Of a stretch of 64,000 nucleotides of DNA, positions 30,648 through 39,426 are shown piece after piece (position 1 is the stretch's first letter; each line of letters begins with the position of its first letter). A program made the translations under genes and the position numbers. A model generated the notes under the pieces. It made no database searches. It was not told the DNA's origin and saw only the letters and a list, made by a program, of their open reading frames with translations. The stretch is from Agromyces sp. Soil535. GTDB taxonomy: Bacteria > Actinomycetota > Actinomycetes > Actinomycetales > Microbacteriaceae. The stretch covers positions 62,555 to 126,554 of the forward strand of contig NZ_LMRW01000012.1 in assembly GCF_001428255.1 (NCBI RefSeq), in the 5' to 3' direction.

Positions 30648-33479
30648 GTGTCAGGCGCGAAGAAGTTGGTCATCGTGGAGTCGCCGACCAAGATGAAGTC
30701 GATCGCCCAGTACCTGGGCGACGGCTACCAGGTGCTGTCCTCGGTCGGACACATCCGTGACCTCATCGAGCCGAAGAACCTCCCCGCCGAGCTGAAGAAG
30801 GGCTCGCTCGGCAAGTTCTCCGTGGACGTCGAGCACGGCTTCGAGCCGTACTACGTGGTCTCCGACGCGAAGAAGAAAACGGTCGCCGAACTGAAGCGCG
30901 CCCTCAAGGACGCCGACGAACTCCTGCTCGCCACCGATGAGGACCGCGAGGGCGAGGCCATCGCGTGGCACCTGCTGCAGGAGCTCAAGCCCAAGGTGCC
31001 CGTGCGACGGATGGTCTTCCACGAGATCACGAAGGACGCCATCGAGAAGGCGAAGGACAACACCCGCGAGCTCGACACCGCGCTCGTCGACGCGCAGGAG
31101 ACACGGCGCATCCTCGACCGCCTCTACGGCTACGAGGTCTCGCCGGTGCTCTGGCGCAAGGTCGGGCCCGGCCTGTCGGCCGGACGCGTGCAGTCCGCCG
31201 CGACCCGACTCGTGGTCGACCGCGAGCGCGAGCGGCTCGCCTTCGTCGCTGCCGGCTACTGGGACCTCGTCGGCCGGTTCTCCGGTGACCCCGCCGCGGG
31301 CGCCGACGCGCAGTCGTTCGAGGCGCGCCTCGTGCGTCTCGGCGGCGAGCGCGTGGCGACGGGCCGCGACTTCGACGACGCCGGGCGACTGAAGGGCAAG
31401 GCGGTCGTGCTCGACGAGCGCGTTGCCGAGGCGCTCGTGCACGCGCTGCGCGCCGACGGCGTCGCTCGCACCGTGTCGAAGGTGGAGTCGAAGCCGTACT
31501 CCCGCCGTCCGGCGGCCCCGTTCACCACGTCGACCCTCCAGCAGGAGTCCGCCCGCAAGCTCCGGCTCTCCGCTCGTGACACGATGCGCGTGGCGCAGTC
31601 GCTCTACGAGAACGGCTACATCACCTATATGCGCACCGACTCCGTCTCGCTCTCGCAGCAGGCGATCACGGCGGCCAGGACGCAGGCGACGAAGCTGTAC
31701 GGCGCCGACTCGATCCCCGACAAGCCCCGCCTCTACACCGGCAAGTCGAAGAACGCGCAGGAGGCGCACGAGGCCATCCGCCCCTCCGGCGAGATCTTCC
31801 GTACGCCGTCGGAGCTCCAGAGCGTGCTGAGGGGCAGCGAGTTCAGGGTGTACGACCTCATCTGGAAGCGCACGGTCGCCTCGCAGATGGCCGACGCGAA
31901 GGGCCAAACCGCCACGGTCACGATCGCGGTCGGTCCGACGGCACCGGATGCCGCGGCGCCCGCCGAGGCATCCGTGAACCTCTCCGGCACGATCGCCGAG
32001 TTCACCGCGAGCGGCACGGTCATCACCTTCCGCGGCTTCCTCGCCGCCTACGAGGAGGGCCACGACGAGGAGCGGAACGCCGACGACGCCCCCGGCGAGG
32101 CCAAGCTGCCGCCGCTGAAGGAGGGCCAGACCGTCGGCCTCGTCGACCTCGAGGCGAAGGGCCACGAGACCAGTCCGCCGCCGCGCTACACCGAGGCGAG
32201 CCTCGTGAAGCGCCTGGAGGAGCTCGGCATCGGCCGTCCCTCGACGTTCGCGTCGATCATCTCCACCATCCTCGACCGCGGCTACGTCACGCAGCGCGGC
32301 CAGGCGCTCGTGCCCAGCTGGGTGGCGTTCTCGGTGGTGCGGCTCCTCGAGGAGCACTTCGGCGACCTCGTCGAGTACGACTTCACCGCAGAGATGGAGG
32401 ACGACCTCGACCACATCGCCGCGGGTGAGGCCGACCGGGTCGACTGGCTCTCGAGCTTCTACTTCGGCTCAGACAGGCACCGCGGGCTCCGGCAGGTCGT
32501 CGACAATCTCGGTGAGATCGATGCCCGCGAGATCAACTCGGTGCGGATCGCGTCCGACATCACGCTGCGCATCGGCAAGTACGGCCCCTACCTCGAGACG
32601 ATCGACCCGGATGCCGCTCCCGACGCGCCGCCGCGCCGGGTCAACCTTCCCGCCGACCTCGCACCCGACGAGCTCACCGAGGCCAAGGCGCGGGAGCTCA
32701 TCGAGGCGCCGGTGCAGACCGACCGCGTGCTCGGCGAGAACCCCGACAACGGCAAGCTGGTGGTCGTGAAGGACGGGCGGTTCGGTCCCTATGTGACCGA
32801 GGTGGAGCCCGAGCCCGAGGAGGCTGCGGCATCCCTTCGACAGGCTCAGGACGGCGCCGTCGATTCCGTCACCGGCGAGGTCGTCGAGGCGCCCAAGCCG
32901 AAGCGCGGCGCGAAGAAGGCCGCCGCCCCGAAGCCGCGCACCGCGTCCCTCTTCAAGAGCATGCAGATCGAGGAGATCGACCTTCACACCGCGCTGCAGC
33001 TGCTCGACCTGCCGAGAGTCGTCGGCCTCGACCCTGAGTCCGGCGAGGAGATCAGCGCGCAGAACGGCCGGTACGGGCCGTACCTCAAGAAGGGCGCCGA
33101 CACGCGCACCCTGCCGAGCGAGGATGCGATCTTCGAGATCGACCTTCCGGGCGCGCTCGAGCTCTTCGCACAGCCCAAGTACGGTGCGCGTCGCGCGTCG
33201 AGCGCGCTCAAGGAATTCGACAGCGACCCGGTGAGCGGCAAGCCGATCAAGGTGAAGGACGGCCGCTTCGGGCCGTACGTCACCGACGGCACCACGAACG
33301 CGACGATCCCGCGCGCCGAGTCCGTCGAGGACATCACGTTCGAGCGGGCTGTCGAGCTGCTGCAGCTCAAGCGCGACAAGGGCCCGGCCGCACCGCGCGC
33401 GACGCGCACGACCACTCGGTCCACGACGGCGAAGAAGGCCCCAGCGAAGAAGGCGCCGGCCAAGAAGAGCAACGCGTGA
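30648..33479 (+). CDS. topA: DNA topoisomerase I
   Basis: 943 residues from the GTG at 30648, preceded by AAGAGGAG at the right distance. The Toprim domain starts KKLVIVESPTKMKSIAQYLG and has ATDEDREGEAIAWHL. The central domain carries the active-site tyrosine in YITYMRTDSVSLSQQ (Tyr327). It contains GPGLSAGRVQSAATRLVV and several C-terminal topo-repeat domains without zinc cysteines (ENPDNGKLVVVKDGRFGPYV and similar, three copies). It ends in a lysine/alanine tail (TTAKKAPAKKAPAKKSNA), as in actinobacterial TopA, that helps processive DNA relaxation. tmk starts inside its stop codon (GTGA). Confidence 0.97.
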   Translation: MSGAKKLVIVESPTKMKSIAQYLGDGYQVLSSVGHIRDLIEPKNLPAELKKGSLGKFSVDVEHGFEPYYVVSDAKKKTVAELKRALKDADELLLATDEDREGEAIAWHLLQELKPKVPVRRMVFHEITKDAIEKAKDNTRELDTALVDAQETRRILDRLYGYEVSPVLWRKVGPGLSAGRVQSAATRLVVDRERERLAFVAAGYWDLVGRFSGDPAAGADAQSFEARLVRLGGERVATGRDFDDAGRLKGKAVVLDERVAEALVHALRADGVARTVSKVESKPYSRRPAAPFTTSTLQQESARKLRLSARDTMRVAQSLYENGYITYMRTDSVSLSQQAITAARTQATKLYGADSIPDKPRLYTGKSKNAQEAHEAIRPSGEIFRTPSELQSVLRGSEFRVYDLIWKRTVASQMADAKGQTATVTIAVGPTAPDAAAPAEASVNLSGTIAEFTASGTVITFRGFLAAYEEGHDEERNADDAPGEAKLPPLKEGQTVGLVDLEAKGHETSPPPRYTEASLVKRLEELGIGRPSTFASIISTILDRGYVTQRGQALVPSWVAFSVVRLLEEHFGDLVEYDFTAEMEDDLDHIAAGEADRVDWLSSFYFGSDRHRGLRQVVDNLGEIDAREINSVRIASDITLRIGKYGPYLETIDPDAAPDAPPRRVNLPADLAPDELTEAKARELIEAPVQTDRVLGENPDNGKLVVVKDGRFGPYVTEVEPEPEEAAASLRQAQDGAVDSVTGEVVEAPKPKRGAKKAAAPKPRTASLFKSMQIEEIDLHTALQLLDLPRVVGLDPESGEEISAQNGRYGPYLKKGADTRTLPSEDAIFEIDLPGALELFAQPKYGARRASSALKEFDSDPVSGKPIKVKDGRFGPYVTDGTTNATIPRAESVEDITFERAVELLQLKRDKGPAAPRATRTTTRSTTAKKAPAKKAPAKKSNA

Positions 33480-34096
33480 GCCGCGGCGTCTTCATCACCT
33501 TGGAGGGTGGCGACGGCTCGGGCAAGACCACGCAGGCGGAGCTCCTGCGCGAGTGGCTCGCGACCGGGGGGCGCACCGTCGTGCGCACACGCGAGCCCGG
33601 CGGCACCGAGGTGGGCGTCGAGGTGCGCGAGATCGTGCTGCACCATCGCGGCGACATCGCGCCGCGGGCCGAGGCGCTGCTCTACGCAGCCGACCGCGCG
33701 CACCACGTCGCCACGGTGGTGCGGCCGGCCCTCGCCCGCGGCGAGGTCGTGATCCAGGACCGTTACATCGACTCATCCGTCGCGTACCAGGGCGCAGGGC
33801 GGGTGCTCGACTCCGAAGCCGTGCGCGGCATCTCCGAGTGGGCCACCGAGGGCCTCCTGCCCGACCTGACCGTCCTGCTCGACCTCGATGCGGATGCCGC
33901 ACGCGGCCGCCTCGACGAAGCGCGCACGCGATACGACCGGCTCGAGGCCGAGGCATCCGAGTTCCACGACCGGGTGCGAGCCGCCTACCTGACCCTCGCG
34001 GACGCGGAGCCCGACCGCTTCCTCGTCGTGGACGCGGCACGACCGGTCGACGAGATCGCCGCCCTCATCCGCGCCCGCGTCGCCTCGCTGCTCTGA
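33476..34096 (+). CDS. tmk: Thymidylate kinase
   Basis: 206 residues. P-loop LEGGDGSGKTTQAELL, TREPGGTEVG (D-R-x/E-P motif), QDRYIDSSVAYQGAGR and the lid region RGRLDEARTRYDRLEAE. It phosphorylates dTMP to dTDP for DNA synthesis. The start overlaps the topA stop by 4 bases. A 43-base gap separates it from holB, so topA, tmk and holB probably form one transcription unit, the arrangement common in this phylum. Confidence 0.97.
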   Translation: MSRGVFITLEGGDGSGKTTQAELLREWLATGGRTVVRTREPGGTEVGVEVREIVLHHRGDIAPRAEALLYAADRAHHVATVVRPALARGEVVIQDRYIDSSVAYQGAGRVLDSEAVRGISEWATEGLLPDLTVLLDLDADAARGRLDEARTRYDRLEAEASEFHDRVRAAYLTLADAEPDRFLVVDAARPVDEIAALIRARVASLL

Positions 34097-34139
34097 GCGC
34101 GACGGGCACACGGTCGGCGGCGGAAGGTAGCGTGGACAC

Positions 34140-35306
34140 GTGAGCGTGTGGAGCGAGCTGACGGGGCAGGAGCCGGCGATCGCCGTGTTCCGCGCCGCCG
34201 CCGAGGCCGCAGGCGGGGCGTCGTCGCAGCAGATGACGCACTCGTGGCTCATCACCGGTCCGCCCGGGTCCGGCCGGTCCAACCTCGCCTACGCGTTCGC
34301 GACCGCGCTCATCGCCGGCCACGCCGACGGCGACGATCCCACCCGCATCCAGGTGGAGGCGCGCAGTCACCCCGACCTCCACGTGCTCGCCACCGAGGGC
34401 GTCATCATCAAGCGCGACGACGTGCGCGAGATCGTGAGGCGCTCGCACTACGCGCCCTCGGTCGGGCGCCACCGCGTCATCATCGTCGAGGACGCCGACC
34501 GCATGACCGAGCAGACCTCGAACTTCCTCCTGAAGGAGCTCGAGGAGCCGCCCGACCGCACGGTGTGGATCCTCTGCGCGCCGAGCGAGGCCGACCTCAT
34601 CCCCACGATCCGCTCCCGCGTGCGCACCGTGCGCCTGCAGATGCCCACGGTCGCCGAGGTCGCGGCGCTCCTCGTGCGACGCGACGGCGTCGATGCCGAG
34701 CTCGCCGAACGTTCGGCGCGCGAGGCGCAGTGCCACATCGGCATGGCGCACCGGCTCGCCACGAGCGAGGAGGCCAGGCAGCGTCGCGCCGAGACCCTGC
34801 GGCTCGCCCTTGAGGTGCGCTCGGCCGCGACGGCCGTCGCCACCGCGGCGAGGTTCCTCGAGATCGCAGGCGACGATGCGAAGGCCATCACCGAGCTCCG
34901 CGACGCCGAAGAGCGTGCGCACGCGCTGCACTCGCTCGGCCTGGCGCCCGGCCAGGCGGTGCCACCGGCGCTGCGACCGCAGCTGAAGGCGCTCGAAGAC
35001 GACCAGAAGCGCCGGGCGACGCGCAGCCTCCGCGACGGCATCGACCGCATCCTCGTCGACCTCGCCTCCCTGTACCGCGACATCCTGCTCATCCAGCTCG
35101 CCGCGAACGTCGAGCTCGTGAACCGCGAGCTCCTCGAGCCGATGCGCCGGGCTGCGGCATCCGCGACGCCCGCGCGCACGCTCGCGACGCTCGACGCGAT
35201 CCAGGAGGCCCGCGAGCGCATCGAGGGCAACGTGCAACCGGCGCTCGCGCTCGAGGCGATGCTCGTCAGCGCCGTCCGCACCACGACCGAACGGGGAGCC
35301 GCATGA
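34140..35306 (+). CDS. holB: DNA polymerase III subunit delta'
   Basis: 388 residues, GTG start. AAA+ clamp-loader fold: THSWLITGPPGSGRSNLAYA (Walker A lysine replaced by Arg, as expected for the non-hydrolysing delta' subunit), HRVIIVEDADRMTEQTSNFL (Walker B region), LKELEEPPDRTVWILCAPSE, and IPTIRSRVRTVRL (S-R-x sensor). The C-terminal helical collar domain follows. It ends in a 4-base overlap with the next gene. Confidence 0.95.
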   Translation: MSVWSELTGQEPAIAVFRAAAEAAGGASSQQMTHSWLITGPPGSGRSNLAYAFATALIAGHADGDDPTRIQVEARSHPDLHVLATEGVIIKRDDVREIVRRSHYAPSVGRHRVIIVEDADRMTEQTSNFLLKELEEPPDRTVWILCAPSEADLIPTIRSRVRTVRLQMPTVAEVAALLVRRDGVDAELAERSAREAQCHIGMAHRLATSEEARQRRAETLRLALEVRSAATAVATAARFLEIAGDDAKAITELRDAEERAHALHSLGLAPGQAVPPALRPQLKALEDDQKRRATRSLRDGIDRILVDLASLYRDILLIQLAANVELVNRELLEPMRRAAASATPARTLATLDAIQEARERIEGNVQPALALEAMLVSAVRTTTERGAA

Positions 35307-36868
35307 CCGGCATTCGCAGCACGAGCAACAGGGCCGGCCGGATGCCGCGCGCACGCCGGCTGGGCATCGCCGGGGTGGCGCTCGCCGCCCTGCTCGCGCT
35401 CACGGGCTGTGTGCCGTCGATCCTGAGCCCGGCGAAGCCGGTCTCGACGCCCACCGGCGAGGACGTCGCCGAAGACCTCCGTCCCTTCTACTCGCAGGTG
35501 CTCGAATGGGAGGAGTGCGGCGAGGAGCTCGGCTGCGCCACCGCGACGGCCCCGCTCGACTGGGAGCATCCCGACGAGGGCGAGATCGAGCTCGCGCTCG
35601 TGCGCCACGTCGCGACAGGCGACCGCATCGGCTCGCTCCTCGTCAACCCGGGCGGTCCCGGCGGCTCGGGCTACGAGTTCATCGCCGATTCGCTCGATTA
35701 CGCCGTCGGCCCTCCGCTGCAGGAGCGCTACGACGTGGTCGGGTTCGACCCCCGCGGTGTCGGCCGCTCATCGGCGGTGGCCTGCTACGACGACGCCCAG
35801 ATGGACGACTACCTCTACGGCATCGTGCCGGCCGAGCGTGGCAGCGACGAGTGGATCGACCTCGTCGGGTCGGCTGCCGCCGACTTCGGTGAGGCGTGCG
35901 CCGAGAAGACCGGCGACCTGCTCGGGCAGGTCGACACCGTGAGCGCCGCGCGCGACCTCGACCTGCTCCGCGCCATCCTCGGCGATGAGCAGCTCAACTA
36001 CCTCGGCTACTCGTACGGCACCTTCCTCGGTGCGACGTACGCGGAGCTGTACCCCGACAAGGTCGGCCGGCTCGTGCTCGACGGGGCGATCGACCCGTCG
36101 TCGAGCGACGCCGAGGTGACCCAGGCCCAGGCCGTCGGCTTCGAACAGGCGCTCCGTGCCTACCTCGAGGACTGCCTCACGGGCACCGACTGCCCGTTCG
36201 ACGGCTCCGTCGACGCGTCCATGGACGAGGTCGGCCGGCTGCTCGCCTCGGTCGACGCCAGCCCGTTGCGCGGCACCGACGGCCGCATGGTGGGTGCCGA
36301 CACCCTGCTCACGGCGATCATCTACCCGCTGTACAGCCCCGAGTCCTGGCCGTACCTCAGCCAGATGTTCGAATCGGTCACGTTCGGCGAGGCCGACCTG
36401 GCGCTCTCCTTCGCCGACGGCTACAACGGCCGCAACGAGGACGGCACGTATCGCGACAACTCCACCGAGTCGTTCCGCGCGATCAACTGCCTCGACTACG
36501 CCTACCAGGCCGATGTCGGCGTCATGCGCGAGAAGGCGGCCGCCATCGCGCAGGCCGCGCCCACGATCGGGCCGTACTTCGGCTATGGCGATCTCAGCTG
36601 CGTCGACTGGCCCTACCAGAGCGACCGCGAGCGCGCGGAGATCCACGCCGCCGGCGCCGCACCGATCCTCGTGGTCGGCACCACCGGCGACCCCGCGACC
36701 CCCTACGAGTGGGCCGTCGCACTCGCCGACCAGCTCGACAGCGGCGTGCTCGTGAGCTACGACGGCGAGGGGCACACCGCCTACAACAAGTCCAACTCGT
36801 GCGTGAATGATGCCGTCGAGGCATTCCTCATCGACGGAGCAGTGCCCGCGAGCGATCCCATGTGCTGA
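35303..36868 (+). CDS. Secreted lipoprotein alpha/beta-hydrolase (tripeptidyl aminopeptidase-like)
   Basis: 521 residues. Type II signal peptide: RRLGIAGVALAALLAL then the lipobox LTGC (Cys at about 34). The alpha/beta-hydrolase core has LLVNPGGPGGSGYEF (oxyanion hole), YDVVGFDPRGVGRSS, and the nucleophile elbow GYSYGTFLGATYAELY. A TAP-like C-terminal domain contains ILVVGTTGDPATPYEWAVAL (Asp) and YDGEGHTAYN (His). SlpD/SlpE and Streptomyces Tap are relatives; they remove short peptides from the N-termini of exported proteins. Membrane-anchored outside the cell. Last gene before tRNA-Thr. Confidence 0.92.
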   Translation: MTGIRSTSNRAGRMPRARRLGIAGVALAALLALTGCVPSILSPAKPVSTPTGEDVAEDLRPFYSQVLEWEECGEELGCATATAPLDWEHPDEGEIELALVRHVATGDRIGSLLVNPGGPGGSGYEFIADSLDYAVGPPLQERYDVVGFDPRGVGRSSAVACYDDAQMDDYLYGIVPAERGSDEWIDLVGSAAADFGEACAEKTGDLLGQVDTVSAARDLDLLRAILGDEQLNYLGYSYGTFLGATYAELYPDKVGRLVLDGAIDPSSSDAEVTQAQAVGFEQALRAYLEDCLTGTDCPFDGSVDASMDEVGRLLASVDASPLRGTDGRMVGADTLLTAIIYPLYSPESWPYLSQMFESVTFGEADLALSFADGYNGRNEDGTYRDNSTESFRAINCLDYAYQADVGVMREKAAAIAQAAPTIGPYFGYGDLSCVDWPYQSDRERAEIHAAGAAPILVVGTTGDPATPYEWAVALADQLDSGVLVSYDGEGHTAYNKSNSCVNDAVEAFLIDGAVPASDPMC

Positions 36869-36948
36869 CCCTGGTCATCGCCGCCTGCGAAACCCGCTAA
36901 CATAGACTCTCGTGCCAGCCGGATCGCCGAGGCGAGACCGGATGCCAC

Positions 36949-37021
36949 GCCGCCTTAGCTCAGTCGGCAGAGCGTCTCACTCGTAATGAGAAGGTCGTGG
37001 GTTCGATTCCCACAGGCGGCT
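36949..37021 (+). tRNA. tRNA-Thr (anticodon CGT)
   Basis: Acceptor GCCGCCT pairs with AGGCGGC. D-arm TAGCTCAGTCGGCAGAGC; anticodon stem TCTCA/TGAGA around CTCGTAA (anticodon CGT, reads ACG). T-arm CGTGGGTTCGATTCCCACA. The discriminator is T and CCA is not encoded. A 12-bp hairpin follows 6 bases later. Confidence 0.96.
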
Positions 37022-37027
37022 CCGAAG

Positions 37028-37069
37028 AGAAGCCCGGAATTACGCAGATCGCGTGGGTTCCGGGCTTCT
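37028..37069 (+). terminator. Terminator hairpin after tRNA-Thr
   Basis: AGAAGCCCGGAA (37028-37039) and TTCCGGGCTTCT (37058-37069) are perfect inverted repeats separated by 18 bases. It begins 6 bases after the tRNA. Confidence 0.7.
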
Positions 37070-37077
37070 GCCGTTGA

Positions 37078-37404
37078 GTGGGGATGGAGAGATATCCCCT
37101 CCTGAACCCCTCCGCGCCGCTGCGCGAATGTGTCAGACCGCTCGGCGACGCCACCGCGTACAACGTGCAGGTCAGCGCCCACGAGTCCGTTCACAAACGC
37201 GGCGAGTGGGCGGCAAGGGACCAGCTCCGCACGGGCGAGGCGACGACCTTCATGGCTGTACGCACGATGGGCACGACCGACTCCACGATCACTGTTGAGT
37301 GGTCGGACGAACCGGGCGACGAGGAGCGCGAGTCATGGCGCTATCCATTGCCGCCGCGTCCGCCTCGGCGCTATCCCAGCGTCGCGAGAATCGATTCTGA
37401 GTAG
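37078..37404 (+). pseudogene. Possible gene remnant between tRNA-Thr and GDSL hydrolase
   Basis: An open frame of 108 codons whose middle reads like real protein: AYNVQVSAHESVHKRGEWAA, TTFMAVRTMGTTDSTITVEW, and WRYPLPPRPPR. The pattern G-T-x-D-S-T-I-x-V-x-W then a W-x-x-x-L-P-P end resembles the last domain of small hypothetical actinobacterial proteins. Its first 25 codons and its last ten, which run into the convergent hydrolase gene, look unrelated. No ribosome site is obvious. It fills the 300-base stretch that otherwise holds nothing. Low confidence; it may be an intact but unusual small gene. Confidence 0.35.
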
Positions 37405-38228
37405 CCGGTGTAGCCGTCGAACGTCGGGTGCAGGTACCCAGGGGTGCCAGGCGCGAGGCCGAACCACGGATCGCTCGGAACACCGGGCACAAGCTGCACG
37501 CCGTGGCCCGCGAACGCCACGATCACGTCGCTGTACAGCACGTCGACGTTGCTGCCGGCCGCGGTCGCCACCGCGGTGAAGATGGCGAGGTTGAGTGCAT
37601 CCGTCGTGCTGTTGATCGCGCCGACGAGGGCAGTGAGCTCGGGGTAGAACGGCTGGAGTTCCGCAGGCACCGGATCGAGCAAATGGGGATATCCCGTGAC
37701 GACGATGATCGCGCGAGGCGACCGCTCGGCAGCATCGCCGATCAGCCCGGCGAGGGGGGCGACCAGCCCAGGAATCGCCGCCGTGGTCGCCGTCAGAGCG
37801 CCGTTGCACACCGCGATGTAGGACGGGTCGGTCACGGCCGCCGAGCATGCCGCGTAGACGGCGTCGATGCCGACATCGTTCGCGCCGACGGTGATGGTCA
37901 CGAGATTCGTTCCATTGTTGATCTCGCCGAGCTGCAACCCGACATCGGCGATGCTCGCGCCGGTGCATGCGGCGTTGCGCAGCAGGTTGAGCTGCGGCTC
38001 TGCATCGAGCTGCGAGCCGTAGCCGCCGTCGGTGCGCGCGCACGCGTCGAGGATGGCGCCGCCGCCCTGCCCGGCAGCGATGGAGTCACCGAGCGTGACG
38101 AGCCGCGTCACGTTCAATGGTGAGGCCGATGCCGCCCCGGCGACGCCGAGCGGCACCGCGAGGAGTGCAGCCACGACCGCGGCGGCGATGCCGAATGCGC
38201 GGCCCTTCGTTCGGAATGAGACCGTCAT
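37371..38228 (-). CDS. Secreted SGNH/GDSL hydrolase
   Basis: 285 residues from the ATG at 38228. Signal peptide FGIAAAVVAALLAVPLGVAG with an A-S-A-S-P cleavage region. Block I VTLGDSIAAGQGG holds the nucleophile serine. The Gly oxyanion residue is in DGGYGSQLDAE, block III is VTITVGANDVGID, and block V HPTFDGYTGY supplies the catalytic His. Similar to secreted lipases/esterases of Streptomyces (SCO7513 type). Six cysteines could form disulfides (CARTD, NAACTG, AACSAA, AVCNGA). Acts outside the cell on an ester substrate not identifiable here. Monocistronic. Confidence 0.9.
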   Translation of the reverse strand: MTVSFRTKGRAFGIAAAVVAALLAVPLGVAGAASASPLNVTRLVTLGDSIAAGQGGGAILDACARTDGGYGSQLDAEPQLNLLRNAACTGASIADVGLQLGEINNGTNLVTITVGANDVGIDAVYAACSAAVTDPSYIAVCNGALTATTAAIPGLVAPLAGLIGDAAERSPRAIIVVTGYPHLLDPVPAELQPFYPELTALVGAINSTTDALNLAIFTAVATAAGSNVDVLYSDVIVAFAGHGVQLVPGVPSDPWFGLAPGTPGYLHPTFDGYTGYSESILATLG

Positions 38229-38358
38229 GGGCACACGATAGACCGAACTTGAGGATCGCACAGCATCCCAGAACAGGGGTGCTCGCGCGCGCGGCGAGGC
38301 GCCCCCGCCAGGGCGGTGCGGCACATGGCGGAACGGTTCGTGGCAATAGGCTTGCGCC

Positions 38359-39342
38359 ATGACCGATCGACTGCGCTGGGGCATCCTCGCGACGGGCGGC
38401 ATCGCCCACGCGTTCACGAACGACCTGAAGCTGAACGGGTTCACGGTGCAGGCGGTGGGCTCGCGCTCGCAGGCGTCGGCCGATGCGTTCGCGTCCGAGT
38501 TCGACATCCCCGACGCCCATGGCAGCTACGAGGCACTCGTCGCCGACCCCGAGGTCGACGTGGTGTACGTCTCGACGCCGCATCCGCTGCACGCCGGCAA
38601 CGCGCGCCTCGTGCTCGAGGCGGGCAAGCACGTGCTCGTCGAGAAGCCGTTCGCGGTGAACGCCCGCGAGGCGCAGGAGATCGCCGACCTCGCCGCAGAG
38701 CGGGGCCTGCTCGCGCTCGAGGCGATGTGGACCAGGTACCTGCCGCACATGGCCCGGGTCCGGGAGCTCATCGCCGAGGGCACGCTCGGCGACGTGCGCA
38801 CCCTCATCGTCGACCACACCCAGAAACTCCCCGACGACCCGAAGCACCGCATCAACGCCCTGGAGTTGGGCGGCGGCGCGTTGCTCGACCTCGGCATCTA
38901 CCCGGTGTCGTTCTCGTGGGACCTCTTCGGCGCCCCGCTCACGATCCAGTCCACGGCGACGTTCAAGGAGACGGGCGCCGACGCGCAGATCGCCAACCTC
39001 TTCGCGTACGACGGGGGCGGGATCGCGTCGATGCTGTCCGCGAGCGACGCCCTCGGGCCGAACACGGCCGCGGTGCTCGGTACCCTCGGCCGAATCGAGA
39101 TCGACCCTGTGTGGTACACGCCGACCAGCTTCCGAGTCGTGGCGGCCGACGGCACCGTGGTGGAGGAGTTCCGCTCCGAGGTGACGGGTCGCGGCATGCA
39201 CTTCCAGGCCGAGGCCGTCGAGCGGCTGGTGGCCGAGGGCAATCTCCGAGGCGACCTGCTCCCGATCGACGAGTCCGTCGCGATCATGGGTACGCTCGAC
39301 ACGATCCGCGAGCAGATCGGGCTGCGCTACCCGGGCGAATGA
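38359..39342 (+). CDS. Gfo/Idh/MocA family oxidoreductase
   Basis: 327 residues, ATG. The N-terminal Rossmann domain starts RWGILATGGIAHAFTNDL, followed by VVYVSTPHPLHAGNARL and the family marker HVLVEKPFAVNAREAQE, whose E-K-P lysine is catalytic. The C-terminal beta-sheet domain includes GGALLDLGIYPVSFSWDLFG, with the D-x-G-I-Y-x-x motif of dimeric trans-1,2-dihydrobenzene-diol/xylose dehydrogenase-like members. It uses NAD(P) to oxidise or reduce a sugar or related polyol. Monocistronic; no sugar transport genes nearby. Confidence 0.9.
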   Translation: MTDRLRWGILATGGIAHAFTNDLKLNGFTVQAVGSRSQASADAFASEFDIPDAHGSYEALVADPEVDVVYVSTPHPLHAGNARLVLEAGKHVLVEKPFAVNAREAQEIADLAAERGLLALEAMWTRYLPHMARVRELIAEGTLGDVRTLIVDHTQKLPDDPKHRINALELGGGALLDLGIYPVSFSWDLFGAPLTIQSTATFKETGADAQIANLFAYDGGGIASMLSASDALGPNTAAVLGTLGRIEIDPVWYTPTSFRVVAADGTVVEEFRSEVTGRGMHFQAEAVERLVAEGNLRGDLLPIDESVAIMGTLDTIREQIGLRYPGE

Positions 39343-39426
39343 CCCGCGGCGGGCGCTGGCGCGCGCCCAGCCGGCGTTCGGACGACGGTCAGGTTCCGCT
39401 CCGCGGGGCCGCGTACAATCCTCCGG

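Noticed and set aside
36949..37370. Integrated element at tRNA-Thr
   Set aside because: No integrase, no duplicated tRNA end and no boundary repeat seen; only a short remnant is present.
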